A stretch of 64,000 bases of DNA from JAJPHW01 sp963771505 (GTDB lineage: Bacteria; Acidobacteriota; Terriglobia; Terriglobales; Acidobacteriaceae): assembly GCA_963771505.1 (NCBI GenBank), contig CAVYTO010000001.1:248001-312000 (forward strand), in the 5' to 3' direction. The stretch's first letter is position 1. Every line of letters begins with the position of its first letter. Shown here in pieces: positions 1 through 9,126 of the stretch. A program made the position numbers and the translations under genes. A model generated the notes under the pieces. That model was not told the origin of the DNA and did no database searches. It saw nothing but the letters and a program-made list of their open reading frames with translations.

Positions 1-198
1 TTTCTCGGCACGGCTTAGCCGCAGGTGTGATTGGCAATCGCTTTCATGTGGTGGGCGGCGACGTGCAATCGGCGGGCACCGGAATTGAGGTTTCCACCGG
101 GGAGCACGACGCATTTGACTTTGCCGGGACCGAAAAATTCTAGAAAACTTTCGTCAGATCTTATGTTCCCATCGACGATACAAGGAAAGAAACCAACC

Positions 199-1332
199 AT
201 GGCAGCAAATACGAAATCGGGCACCGAACAAGGAATATCCCGTCGACGAATACTTCAAACGGGATTGGCGACCGCCGCACTGACGGCAATGAGTGGCAGC
301 AGCAAGGTGCTTGCTCAGGGCACAGTACCGAGTTCCGGGCATCCCGACACCGGACATGTGGTCGATATCCACGCCCACTATTTCCCTGAGACTTATCTCG
401 ACCTGGTGGCAACCGATGGCAAACGCTTCGACGCCTCCTATCGAATGACCGGCCAGGGCTTCTTCATAAAGACCCCCGTCGGCAGCAACGGTCCCCTGCC
501 GGCGCGGTTCATCGACCTGAAAGCCCGAATTGCGGACATGGACGAGCAGGGGGTGGGTGTACAGGCGATTTCGCTCACCGCCCCGATGTTGTACTGGGGC
601 GATGCAGAGCTGTCTACAAATCTAGCAAAGGCTTGGAATGATGCCGCGAGTAAGGCTCATCAGGCCTATCCGAATCGGCTCGTCGGCTTTTTAACCTTGC
701 CCATGCTTTATCCCGACCGGGCTCTGGACGAACTGGCCAGGGCAAGCAAACTCCCCGGCATGCGAGGTGTCTACCTCGGCACCAACATCGGCGGAAAGGA
801 TCTCGATGACCCGCTTTTCGAATCGATCCTGGCACGGATCGAAGCTCTCGATCTACCCATTTTCCTGCATCCCGTGGACCCTCTTGGCGGTGACCGCCTC
901 CAGCCGTATTTTCTCTCGAACCTGATAGGGAATCCCGTCGATACTGCAGTTGCCGCCTGTCACCTAATTTTCGGGGGGGTGTTAGATCGTCATCCCAAAC
1001 TCCAGATCAGCCTGCCACACGCCGGGGGAGTGCTGCCGATACTGATTGGCCGCATCGACCAGGGCTGGCGTACCCGACCTGAGCTTAAAAAGCTGCCGCA
1101 GGCGCCAAGTACATATCTCCAGCGCTTCACCTATGACACGATCACTCACTCGAAGCCGATAATGGAATTCGTGATCAAACAAGTTGGAGCAGAACGCATC
1201 ATGCTGGGCAGTGATTATTGCTTCACGATGGGCTATGACCAACCCGTGCGGTTCCTTGATCAGGTCGACCTTGGGAGTGCACAGCGCAAAATGATTCTAG
1301 GGGGGAATGCAGCACGACTCCTGAAACTGTAA
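199..1332 (+). CDS. Tat-exported metal-dependent amidohydrolase (amidohydrolase_2 / ACMSD-like)
   Basis: This is probably a TIM-barrel hydrolase or decarboxylase of the Amidohydro-rel (PF04909) family; its substrate cannot be read from sequence. The open frame starts at 31, but ATG 199 is preferred because an AAGGAAAG box lies upstream and the product then begins with a twin-arginine signal (SRRRILQ, then a hydrophobic run ending in VLAQG). Metal-site motifs appear in the expected order: DIHAHYFPE near the mature N-terminus, FLHPVDP mid-protein, PHAGGVLP, and LGSDYCF near the C-terminus. Length is about 377 aa, normal for the family plus a signal peptide. It stands alone with no operon partner. 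Tat export suggests the metal is loaded in the cytoplasm before secretion (inference). Confidence 0.85.
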   Translation: MAANTKSGTEQGISRRRILQTGLATAALTAMSGSSKVLAQGTVPSSGHPDTGHVVDIHAHYFPETYLDLVATDGKRFDASYRMTGQGFFIKTPVGSNGPLPARFIDLKARIADMDEQGVGVQAISLTAPMLYWGDAELSTNLAKAWNDAASKAHQAYPNRLVGFLTLPMLYPDRALDELARASKLPGMRGVYLGTNIGGKDLDDPLFESILARIEALDLPIFLHPVDPLGGDRLQPYFLSNLIGNPVDTAVAACHLIFGGVLDRHPKLQISLPHAGGVLPILIGRIDQGWRTRPELKKLPQAPSTYLQRFTYDTITHSKPIMEFVIKQVGAERIMLGSDYCFTMGYDQPVRFLDQVDLGSAQRKMILGGNAARLLKL

Positions 1333-1886
1333 AGTGCTTTCAGGAGTAATCCTGAGGTCAGATCAGGCTCTGGCCTCGATGAGTTCTTTTACCTATTGTC
1401 TCTGCCTCATCTAAATTAGCTGAATCCGCACGGCTGTCTACGACCAATCGCTGCCCCGTGAGTAACGTTGCGCTCGATTTCTCACTACACTGCGTCACAA
1501 GCGAACTGAGGGGATCAACTTTCACGTTTGTATTTTGGGAATAGCGCGGTTAATTTGTTCGGCCCCGATAAGACGGGGGGATTGACCGGACAAGGGGATA
1601 CCTGTTTGCGACCATTGCGGGCCCGAGTCGAAGAATGTACAGGACTATCGGTTAGTAGTCTCAAAAACAAGGCAGACTAACGCCGCAGGAACATCTAAGC
1701 CGTATTCCAATTCTTTAACTGGCAATTTAGAGAGGAGGAGAGAACGTTTGTTAAATAAATTGGCACATTTCTCAACCTTGCCATTAGTTTACTAAACGCG
1801 ATTTGGCTCAGGATTCCTACCGAAGGCCTTGACTCATTTACAATCGACGAGGTTTAGGGTCTCATGAGACTGTTCCCTCATACGGA
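1333..1886. other. Intergenic stretch, no gene recognised
   Basis: About 550 bases without a convincing coding frame. The only structure noted is at the right end: a TTGACT hexamer at 1829-1834 and a perfect 12-bp palindrome at 1859-1870, just before the universal stress protein gene. Confidence 0.5.
1859..1870. promoter_or_regulatory. Perfect palindrome GTCTCATGAGAC, possible operator
   Basis: The 12-bp perfect dyad GTCTCATGAGAC ends 16 bases before the proposed TTG start at 1887. A TTGACT hexamer lies about 25 bases upstream, so the dyad would overlap or follow the transcription start. It could be an operator for the stress protein gene, but no regulator is known and chance is possible. 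Confidence 0.3.
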
Positions 1887-2837
1887 TTGGGTCGGTTAGC
1901 GTTGATAACGCAAAAGAGACAATACGGCGACTTTGATACATTGCGCTCGGTCGTGCTGGCTACTGATTTTTCCGCCAGTGTTCGGCCTGCTGAACACTTT
2001 GCAGCCCTGCTGGCGCAACACTACGGGACCACTTTAATTGTTGCTCATGCATTTGCTCTCGCGCAGCCTGCAATCGAGGCCGAAGAATTAACACACCTGC
2101 CAAGCATGCAGCGCCGAGATCTCGACCATCGGCTGTCCGTAACGGTGGAAGAGTTGGCACGTATCGCACCAAAGGTGGAGACGGTGCTTAGCGGACGCAG
2201 CCCAGCCGAAACAATTGATCGACTATTGCAACAGCACCAGCCCGCTATGGCGGTCCTCGGAACGCATGGCGGAGGCGCTTTGGAGCGGCGATTTGTCGGC
2301 TCCGTCGCAGAAGAAATCCTGCGCAGCGTAAGCGAGCCAGTCCTGACAGTTGGTCCTCACGTCGCGACTCCTTCCCCGACGAGGCTATCGTTCCGCAACA
2401 TCCTGTACGCTACCGACTTCTCCCCTGCTGCCGCTCGTGCAGGCTTTTATGCCCTCGCATTAGCTCGGAGCTTCAGGAGCAAGCTCGATGTGTTACACGT
2501 TGTATCTAACTATACCGCCGAAAAACGAGATCAAATCGAGAGACAAGAGAGGGAATTTTTGGCGGCGCTGGGCGAACACGCTTCTGGAATCGGCAACATC
2601 ATTTTAACACCACGCACATTTGTGGAGATCGGCAAGGCTCGCGACCGGATTCTCACCCACGCACGCGAAGGTAATGCCGATCTCATTGTTCTCGGAGCTC
2701 ACTATCACTCGCAATTTGCCAGGCATTTGCGAACGGGACCTGCTTTTCAGATCATCTTGGAAGCAACTTGCCCGGTGCTGACAGTCTGCGTTTCGGAAGA
2801 TCGTGCAGAAAAACGTACGACGAACCCTGGCTCATAG
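1887..2837 (+). CDS. Tandem universal stress protein (two UspA domains)
   Basis: The 316-residue protein contains two consecutive Usp domains (about residues 17-155 and 170-300), each opening with a LATDFS or YATDFS strand. The first has the ATP-binding pattern G-x2-G-x9-G-S (GTHGGG...VGSV). The second keeps only a degenerate form (GAHYHSQF...RTGPA), so nucleotide binding may be limited to one half. The family is cytoplasmic and linked to stress endurance. The start is TTG at 1887 with no strong Shine-Dalgarno; an in-frame TTG a few codons on is an alternative. It is a single gene with a palindrome immediately upstream. Confidence 0.85.
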   Translation: MGRLALITQKRQYGDFDTLRSVVLATDFSASVRPAEHFAALLAQHYGTTLIVAHAFALAQPAIEAEELTHLPSMQRRDLDHRLSVTVEELARIAPKVETVLSGRSPAETIDRLLQQHQPAMAVLGTHGGGALERRFVGSVAEEILRSVSEPVLTVGPHVATPSPTRLSFRNILYATDFSPAAARAGFYALALARSFRSKLDVLHVVSNYTAEKRDQIERQEREFLAALGEHASGIGNIILTPRTFVEIGKARDRILTHAREGNADLIVLGAHYHSQFARHLRTGPAFQIILEATCPVLTVCVSEDRAEKRTTNPGS

Positions 2838-3210
2838 AATTAATCCCCGGCACCAAGTCAAAATATGTTCCCGCTGCAGCGGGCTAAGTGTTAGGAATTC
2901 CATTCCATACCCAGCGCCCGCCCTATTTCGAACAACCGCGCTCAGGCGCTGACCTGCCCCCAGCTTACAACCCTCCCTGTTCGGTTTGAGCCGGGATGGG
3001 GGAGCGCGAGGGGCAAGGGATGGCGTTTGAGTCCCTTGCCTCTCGCCCAGCTGTGTAGAAGCTCGCTGCCTGCCTGGTGCCCCAGGGTCGCGACGTTCTG
3101 TGGCGCTAACCTGGGCGTCACTGCGCCGAACATCCCCGGGGGTGAAACGGTTGTGGTTCGCTTGGGTGTGCTAGACTTGCCGCCGGTCTGCATCTTTCAG
3201 TGAGGGAAGC
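2838..3210. other. Intergenic stretch with a hairpin and one REP copy
   Basis: No gene seen. It contains a 14-bp palindrome CCCGCTGCAGCGGG (2870-2883), which lacks a T-run and is a weak terminator candidate for the stress protein gene, and a REP unit at 3076-3117 listed separately. Confidence 0.5.
3076..3144 (+). repeat. Dispersed REP-like repeat, left-end type
   Basis: A 42-nt unit (3076-3117) matches the left flank of the deleted RAYT gene at 12329-12370 with a few substitutions. The match continues about 27 nt into what is, at 12371 onwards, RAYT 5' leader. The unit has internal complementary ends (CCAGG...CCTGG). It stops before any transposase codons, about 65 bases upstream of the kinase gene start. 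Confidence 0.75.
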
Positions 3211-5652
3211 GTGAGCGACCCGGCAACGAAGCCAACCCCCGACAACTCCAGAGGCAGTTCCGATCCCGAAGCCACTCTCGACTCGGCCGCTGCCCCGGTG
3301 GGCTTACCCGGACCCGACCTGGGTTTGATCGGTCCCTATCGTTTGATCAGAGAGCTTGGAGAGGGAGGGATGGGGCAGGTGTGGCTGGCCGAACAGTCCG
3401 CCCCCGTCAAGCGCCAGGTTGCGCTGAAAATCATTAAAGCAGGACGCTACGACCATTCCGCATTGCTGCGCTTCGACGTGGAGCGGCAGACGCTGGCGAT
3501 CATGGATCATCCTGGAATCGCCAAGGTATTCGATGCAGGTGCGACTTCCCAAGGTCAACCGTACTTCGTGATGGAATATGTGCCGGGTTCTCCCATCACC
3601 AACTATTGCGACCGGAAGCACCTTTCGCTCCGGGAGCGGCTGGCCCTGTTCATCAAGGTTTGCGACGGCGTACAACACGCGCATCAGAAAGCGATCATGC
3701 ATCGCGATCTGAAGCCCTCCAACATTCTGGTGGTTGAAGTCGATGGCCAGCCGATGCCGCGAATCATTGACTTCGGCATCGCGAAGGCCATCTCGCAACA
3801 GGGTGAGGACGAGACGCTGGTAACGCGTGCCGGAGGGTTGGTGGGAACACCGGGGTACATGAGTCCCGAACAAGCGGATCCGACAGTGTCCGATGTAGAT
3901 ACTCGCACAGACGTTTATTCGCTTGGCGTCGTGCTTTATGAACTTCTTGCTGGGGTGTTGCCCTTTGATGCCAAGCACTGGCAGACCAAACCCTTCCATG
4001 TGATGTTGCGCCAACTGCACGAAGAAGATCCGCCGAGTCCGAGCACTCGAATCAGCGGAGACTCTACCTCAACGACCGCCGCGCAACGCCGGAACACCGA
4101 TCCAGGACAACTTGCAAGCCTGCTGCGCGGAGACCTGGACTGGATCACGTTGAAGGCTTTGGAAAAAGATCGTGCCCGGCGGTATGGCAGTCCTGCAGAA
4201 TTGGGCGCCGACGTCGGCCGCTACCTCCGCAACGAGCCTGTGGTCGCGCGCCCGGCAAGCAAGGCATACCGGACGAAAAAGTACATCCAGCGCCACAGAG
4301 TTGGAGTGGCGGCGGCAGCCACCTTTGTGCTGCTGCTAATTGCATTTGCGGTGCTGCAAACGATCCAATTGCAGCGGACCACCCGGGCGCTAGCTCGCGC
4401 CGACCGCGTTACCGCGTTTATGACCGACATGTTCAAGGTATCGAACCCGAGCGAAGCACGCGGGAACGACATCCGGGCGCGCGAGATTCTGGATAAGTCG
4501 GCGAAAGACATCGACACCGGACTGGCAAACGACCCAGAGCTGCAGGCGCACATGATGAACGTCATGGGCACCGTATATCAAAGTCTGGGGCTCAGCTCGA
4601 AAGCGGAGCCTTTGCTGCGGCACGCCCTGGAAATTAGACAGCGTATTCTCGGCCCGAGGAACCCCGACACGTTGCAATCGAAGTCCGATCTCGCGGTCGT
4701 AATGCTGGCGGAGAGTCACCTCGAAGAAGCGGAAAAGTTGTGCCGAGAAACGATGGAGACCCGCCGCCAGGTACTCGGCCCCGAGGATCATGACACCGTG
4801 GATTCCATGGTGCAACTGGCCCGGATTCTCGGTTTTGAATCGCGATACGACGAAGCGGAAAGGTTGAACCGTGACGCGCTCGAACTGTCGCGGCGAAAGT
4901 GGCCGCAGGATAGGTTGACAGCGACTGCGCTGTCGCTTCTGGCCGACACCCTTACTCATCAGGGCAAATATCCGGAAGCAGAGAAAGCAGCCCGAGAGGC
5001 ACTCGAAACCGATCGGCGAGCACTTGGCTCCGATCATCCCTCAGTGCTGAGGGATATGTTCAACCTCGCTGGTATCCTCACTGAAGAGCAGCATTACGCA
5101 GAGGCGGAAAAAGTGCAGAGAGAGTTGATTGAGTCCGCCCGCCGAGTGCTGGGACCGCAACATCCCGGCACACTGGTTGCCATGAGCACTATGGCCGCTC
5201 TGCTGCAAGAGGAAAAGCGTTTCGCCGAATCGGAGAAGTTGCAGCGCGAAGTGTTCGAAGCGCAGAGGCAGACCCTGGGGCCGGAACATGCATCCACATT
5301 GCTCACACTGGGTAATTTGGGTGCCGTGTTGATTGAAGAGAAGCAATACCCCGAAGCGGAAAGCGTTTTACGCGAAGCTCTCGCTGGCCTTCGCCGCGTT
5401 CTCGGCCCTTCGCATGAAGTCACAGCAACTGCAGCCAAGAATCTGGCTCGCGTCCTTGCTCTAGAGGGCAAGCGCGATGAGGCCTTTGTCAACTTGCGGG
5501 CCTATGCGGATACCTTGGATTCTGCCGACGACATAGATCACCTGGCTAAAGACGATAATTTCCAGTCCCTTCATGGAGATCCGCGATTCGAAGCGGTCCT
5601 GATCGCTACGCACAAACGCATCGCCGCGAAGACGCAACCGCCGACAAAATAA
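3211..5652 (+). CDS. Membrane Ser/Thr protein kinase with C-terminal TPR domain
   Basis: The 813-residue protein has an N-terminal Hanks-type kinase domain (about 43-340). It shows a glycine-rich loop GEGGMGQVW, ALK with Lys73, MHRDLKPSN with catalytic Asp166, DFGIAK with Asp188, and GTPGYMSPEQ. One transmembrane helix (about 364-385) follows, then roughly eight kinesin-light-chain-type TPR units (about 420-790) with recurring LGPEH/LGPxHP segments. This PknB-type kinase/TPR layout is common in Acidobacteriota and Planctomycetota. The TPR part probably faces the periplasm and binds a protein or peptide signal (inference). The start is GTG 3211 behind GAGGGAAG. It stands alone; substrates are unknown. 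Confidence 0.93.
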   Translation: MSDPATKPTPDNSRGSSDPEATLDSAAAPVGLPGPDLGLIGPYRLIRELGEGGMGQVWLAEQSAPVKRQVALKIIKAGRYDHSALLRFDVERQTLAIMDHPGIAKVFDAGATSQGQPYFVMEYVPGSPITNYCDRKHLSLRERLALFIKVCDGVQHAHQKAIMHRDLKPSNILVVEVDGQPMPRIIDFGIAKAISQQGEDETLVTRAGGLVGTPGYMSPEQADPTVSDVDTRTDVYSLGVVLYELLAGVLPFDAKHWQTKPFHVMLRQLHEEDPPSPSTRISGDSTSTTAAQRRNTDPGQLASLLRGDLDWITLKALEKDRARRYGSPAELGADVGRYLRNEPVVARPASKAYRTKKYIQRHRVGVAAAATFVLLLIAFAVLQTIQLQRTTRALARADRVTAFMTDMFKVSNPSEARGNDIRAREILDKSAKDIDTGLANDPELQAHMMNVMGTVYQSLGLSSKAEPLLRHALEIRQRILGPRNPDTLQSKSDLAVVMLAESHLEEAEKLCRETMETRRQVLGPEDHDTVDSMVQLARILGFESRYDEAERLNRDALELSRRKWPQDRLTATALSLLADTLTHQGKYPEAEKAAREALETDRRALGSDHPSVLRDMFNLAGILTEEQHYAEAEKVQRELIESARRVLGPQHPGTLVAMSTMAALLQEEKRFAESEKLQREVFEAQRQTLGPEHASTLLTLGNLGAVLIEEKQYPEAESVLREALAGLRRVLGPSHEVTATAAKNLARVLALEGKRDEAFVNLRAYADTLDSADDIDHLAKDDNFQSLHGDPRFEAVLIATHKRIAAKTQPPTK

Positions 5653-6021
5653 AGAGCGCATGCTCGTCACCTTTTTTCAACACCGACTCTGTGTGGCTCC
5701 TGCGACGGCCGATGGCGCTTACTCGTCGATATATGCATAAGCGCAACCGTCATCGCTGGCAGAGAACGCCAGCACATTATTTGACAACCACATGCGCTGA
5801 AACCGTCCCACCGCGATGGGCCGGGTGAGGACGCGGCCATATCGCAGTCCCAGGTTTGAGGCGCTTGTATCGCCTCGACCGCCGGGCAGCGAGTGGCCGC
5901 CTCCCGTCCAAACAGCAATCTCGTTGCCGTCTGCTTCCGGGCGCGCCTGCGCTTACAGTGTCTTGCCCATGAAAAAAGCGGCGAACAAAATGATGATGTA
6001 TTTGATCAAGATGTAGGCAAA
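5653..6021. other. Intergenic stretch, nothing recognised
   Basis: About 370 bases between the 3' ends of two convergent genes. Short frames exist but none has a ribosome site or recognisable domain. No clear terminator hairpin was found. Confidence 0.4.
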
Positions 6022-7716
6022 CTACTTGCCTGACGCATCCCAGACGATGCGTCCTCCCACAATAGTTTTCACGACCTTGACCTCACGAATTTTGTCCGGG
6101 GGAATCGAGAAAATGTCGGTATCCAGTAAAACTACGTCGGCCAGCTTTCCCGGCGTGATCGAACCTTTCTCTTTTTCCTGAAACTCTGCGTAAGCGGAAC
6201 CCATCGTATATGCCTCAACCGCCTCTGGAACGGTCAGCTTCTGCTCTGGAAACCAGCCTCTCGGATTTTTCCCATCGAGCGTCGCCCGGGTCACGGCGGC
6301 GTATAGCCCAAACATAGGATTGAGGGGCGCAACGTCCCAGTCCGTACCAAAAGCAATGCGGATCCCGTTCTCGAGAAAACTTCGGAAGGCATACGTCCGG
6401 CTGGCGCGGTCATGGCCAATTCGCGCTTCCGCCCATCTGCCGTCGTCAATGGCGTGATACGGCTGTACCGATGCGATCACATGCATTTGCGCGAAGCGGG
6501 CAAAGTCTTTGGCAGCCATATGCTGCGCATGTTCGATTCGCCAGCGCCTGTCGGCTTGTCCATGAGCTTTTTCGATCTCGCTGTAAATATCGAGGATGGC
6601 CGAAATGCCGGCGTCGCCAATGGCATGAGTGCAAATTTGCAGCCCACCAGCATCGGCCTTCATCATCCGGTCACGCATCAAGCCGGGTTGCTGCATCTCA
6701 TCCGACAGTATTCCCCGATTTCCGGGTTCATCGGAATAAGGCTCGAAGAAATAAGCGGTCCTGGATCCGAGCGATCCGTCGGCATAGGCTTTCACCGCGC
6801 CGATTCTCAGGTACGCATCGCCGAAGCCGTGACGAATGCCGATCTTTACCTGATCTTCGACATTTGTGATCAACGGAGCGGCGTAAATACGAGTTGTCAG
6901 TTCCCCACGTTCATGCAGTTCGAAGTAGGCAGCGATTTCGTTGTAGTCGGGATTCATGCTCTGTACACTGGTCACTCCGAGCGAAGCGGCATGCTGAAGA
7001 GCGCGCCTTACCGCCCGGACCATGTGTTCATGCGTGTAGGCTGGGATCGCCTTGTCCATCAAATCCATCGCCGCGTCTTTTAGCAGCCCCGTCGGATTGC
7101 CCCCCGCATCGCGCACGATCACTCCTCCCGGAGGATCCGGCGTTTTGGCGGTCACCCCCGCCAACTTCAGGGCGAGGGAGTTCGCCAGCGCCATGTGGCC
7201 GTCATAGCGGAAAATGAACACCGGGGTGTCGGCGGTGACTGCATCGATCATTTCCCTGGTAGGCACATTTTGAGGCGACCATTTTGTCTCGTCCCAATCG
7301 CCACCCTGCATCCATTCGCCCTTCGGAGTTTTCCTGGCCTGCTCGGCGATGCGGCGGACGAATTCCTCCGGGCTGGCGGCGTCAGTTAGCTGCACGCTAT
7401 CCAACTGAAAGCCACCGCTGGCAAAATGCACGTGTGCGTCATTGAAGCCGGGCAAAAGCAGTTTTCCGCCGGCGTCGATTACTTGGGTTCGCGGGCCGCG
7501 CCACGCATCGATATCGCGGTTCGATCCGACGGCGACGATGCGGTCGCCAAGCACTGCCATTGCTTCCGCTGTCGGCTTTAGACGATCAACCGTCCAGATT
7601 TTGGCGTTGGTGATGACGAGATCGGCGGCGGGCGCCTGCGCCCATGCAGAGTTCGGAATAAGAAGAAACAGCAACGTCAGATATCGCATATAAACCAGCA
7701 TCACCGTTGCCCCCAT
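6022..7716 (-). CDS. Secreted YtcJ-type amidohydrolase (Amidohydro_3)
   Basis: A metal-dependent amidohydrolase of the YtcJ/Amidohydro_3 group, about 555-564 aa. It has an N-terminal signal peptide (MRYLTLLFLLIPNSAWAQ), the metal-binding HxH in GFNDAHVHFASG, a VKAYADGSLGSRTA loop holding the usual Lys, CTHAIGDAG, RIEHAQHM, and the catalytic-Asp region FGTDWDVAP. The C-terminal composite sandwich resumes with GKLADVVLLD. The start is uncertain: ATG 7716 gives a longer leader, and ATG 7689 starts exactly at the signal peptide. Neither has a strong ribosome site. The substrate is unknown; relatives act on N-substituted amides or formamides. Confidence 0.88.
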   Translation of the reverse strand: MGATVMLVYMRYLTLLFLLIPNSAWAQAPAADLVITNAKIWTVDRLKPTAEAMAVLGDRIVAVGSNRDIDAWRGPRTQVIDAGGKLLLPGFNDAHVHFASGGFQLDSVQLTDAASPEEFVRRIAEQARKTPKGEWMQGGDWDETKWSPQNVPTREMIDAVTADTPVFIFRYDGHMALANSLALKLAGVTAKTPDPPGGVIVRDAGGNPTGLLKDAAMDLMDKAIPAYTHEHMVRAVRRALQHAASLGVTSVQSMNPDYNEIAAYFELHERGELTTRIYAAPLITNVEDQVKIGIRHGFGDAYLRIGAVKAYADGSLGSRTAYFFEPYSDEPGNRGILSDEMQQPGLMRDRMMKADAGGLQICTHAIGDAGISAILDIYSEIEKAHGQADRRWRIEHAQHMAAKDFARFAQMHVIASVQPYHAIDDGRWAEARIGHDRASRTYAFRSFLENGIRIAFGTDWDVAPLNPMFGLYAAVTRATLDGKNPRGWFPEQKLTVPEAVEAYTMGSAYAEFQEKEKGSITPGKLADVVLLDTDIFSIPPDKIREVKVVKTIVGGRIVWDASGK

Positions 7717-7769
7717 TTCAACTTGGCGCGCAACACATCTAAAAAAGTCCCCTGAAAATGTAGAAGTTT

Positions 7770-7797
7770 GACTTGAAATATAGGAAAAATAAGATTC
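7770..7797 (+). promoter_or_regulatory. Promoter-like -35/-10 pair
   Basis: TTGACT and TAAGAT are separated by 16 bases, close to the sigma-70 consensus, in a locally AT-rich segment. The pair points right, towards the small frame at 7868, although the annotated neighbours lie on the minus strand. This is prediction only. Confidence 0.35.
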
Positions 7798-7867
7798 GAA
7801 TCTGTCTTAAATTGGATTTTGCGGCTGGTGCTCTGCTTCTGTCAAACTCTCTCAGAGAGGTTCCCCT

Positions 7868-8008
7868 ATGCGAAGTTCCCTAGGGCAACGCTTCGAGATG
7901 CAGGTTGCCCATCTGTTAGTTAACAGAGCATGGCACTATACGTCCGACCCGTCGAAGCAAGGAGCCGTCAGGTGCGATCAGAGGGTTTACGCCGAATGTT
8001 CTGGTTAG
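7868..8008 (+). CDS. Possible 46-aa small protein
   Basis: An ATG frame of 46 codons (MRSSLGQRFEMQVAHLLVNR, then about 26 more residues) preceded by GAGAGG seven bases upstream, and by the promoter-like pair at 7770. It ends in TAG at 8006-8008, before the 3' end of the oppositely oriented gene at 8076. No signal peptide or known domain is visible. It could be a chance frame. Confidence 0.25.
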   Translation: MRSSLGQRFEMQVAHLLVNRAWHYTSDPSKQGAVRCDQRVYAECSG

Positions 8009-8075
8009 AGATCTCGCCGCCTTCCTGGATTTGACGCCCCAAGGCTGACCAGACCGATCTTGGCGGAACTCCGCT

Positions 8076-8780
8076 TTATGGGTCAGGCTTCGCCCTCGAC
8101 TTGATGGCGTACTGTCCATAATCGATTGTAAGAATCTTCTTGCCGAAAAACTTCATTTCGACATCGGTGCGATCCTTCGCCGGTAGCCAGAACTCCCCGA
8201 TCTTTTGGTAAGTCTGCACAAATTCAGCATGTCTAATCCAAAACGAAGGGCTTCTAACAGGATGGCCTGCGATCTTGACGATCGCATAGTCCCTGTCATC
8301 GATCCATATCGTACCTTCAAATAGATACTTGTCTGCCCGCTTCGGATTGGCCTGGACCACGAAACAGTGACACACGGTGGAGTCTTCAAGTCCAACCAAT
8401 CGAAAGTTGTAATTTGCCGGCGTAATTGCGCTGATCTCGCGGCTACGGCCCGAAGTGGTTTCCGTTTCGCTGGCCATCAATGGTTTGAACACTTCAGTGC
8501 GAACTAAGCCGGAACCGTTCTCCCGCACAATCGTGAATCTCTTTGCATCCGGCGCTTCAAACTGAACTCGCACTATTTCTTCCGCGTATATCTTGCCTTG
8601 GGGGCTCATCGCCCTGTAGGTTCTGAGAGCCGAGTATTGGTTCAGCCGTGATTCGCGATCGCGGTTATGCTCGATGAGCATCGCGAAAATCTCCTGGCTG
8701 GTAACGGGGGCGGCAGAACTAGCCATCGATTGAGCTGCTAGTAGACCTAGCAACACTTTGACCGAAAACAAGATTGGCAC
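8076..8780 (-). CDS. Secreted LolA/RseB-like protein of unknown function
   Basis: The 234-aa product has an N-terminal signal peptide (MPILFSVKVLLGLLAAQSMA...). The body has the alternating-strand character of outer-membrane lipoprotein-sorting (LolA/LolB/RseB) folds: an N-terminal helix (LIEHNRDRESRLNQY), then many amphipathic strands including GTIWIDDRDYAIVKIAG, a segment typical of such proteins in Acidobacteriota. The role is unknown. It may bind lipid or lipoprotein in the periplasm (inference from fold resemblance). Monocistronic. Confidence 0.6.
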   Translation of the reverse strand: MPILFSVKVLLGLLAAQSMASSAAPVTSQEIFAMLIEHNRDRESRLNQYSALRTYRAMSPQGKIYAEEIVRVQFEAPDAKRFTIVRENGSGLVRTEVFKPLMASETETTSGRSREISAITPANYNFRLVGLEDSTVCHCFVVQANPKRADKYLFEGTIWIDDRDYAIVKIAGHPVRSPSFWIRHAEFVQTYQKIGEFWLPAKDRTDVEMKFFGKKILTIDYGQYAIKSRAKPDP

Positions 8781-9079
8781 GAATGTAGACCTGACTTCTG
8801 AAATATTTCAGCCGCGCCTACGACGATCCCGACTGCCTTTTTTAGAACATTGCTCCAATGCCCGGGCAAGGCGTCTCGGCATGGTGGTCCGTAATTGATT
8901 TTACGCGGTTGTCCACAGGGAGTTGTTGCACAACCCTCCACAGGTTTCCTCTACCGTCCACAGGCTGTAAGGAATTGCCCTTGCGTGCTGTGCAAACATG
9001 AGGGCGTGCTTACGAATTTTAGGCAAGTCAACGCAAACGGCTTCTTGAACGCGCAGGCGTGGGCTTTTCGCAATGAAAA
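8781..9079. other. Intergenic stretch with three TCCACAGG motifs
   Basis: No gene recognised. TCCACAGG occurs three times at 8912, 8937 and 8957. The first lies in TTGTCCACA, one base from the DnaA-box consensus TTATCCACA. A short near-palindrome, GTTGTTGCACAAC, lies at about 8922-8934. Confidence 0.4.
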
Positions 9080-9107
9080 ATGCCCACTGGCTGAAGCCAG
9101 CGGGCAT
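9074..9107 (-). terminator. Rho-independent terminator of the BNR-repeat gene
   Basis: The two 13-nt arms ATGCCCACTGGCT and AGCCAGCGGGCAT (9080-9107) pair with one mismatch around a 2-nt loop. On the minus strand the hairpin is followed by TTTTT. It lies 20 bases beyond the stop of the gene at 9127. Confidence 0.85.
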
Positions 9108-9126
9108 GAAGCGAGCAAGCTGTAAG

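Larger units (their letters stand above)
7717..8075. other. Intergenic stretch with AT-rich promoter-like DNA and a possible small ORF
   Basis: An AT-rich block (7740-7830) separates the amidohydrolase start from the end of the next minus-strand gene. It contains a rightward promoter-like pair and a 46-codon frame, both listed separately. Confidence 0.45.

Noticed and set aside
31..198. Longer N-terminal extension of the first amidohydrolase
   Set aside because: The 56 extra codons are not family-like, and the twin-arginine signal begins only after ATG 199.
8895..9125. Small frames overlapping the TCCACAGG region
   Set aside because: Three frames overlap on both strands with no ribosome site, and they run into the terminator hairpin.
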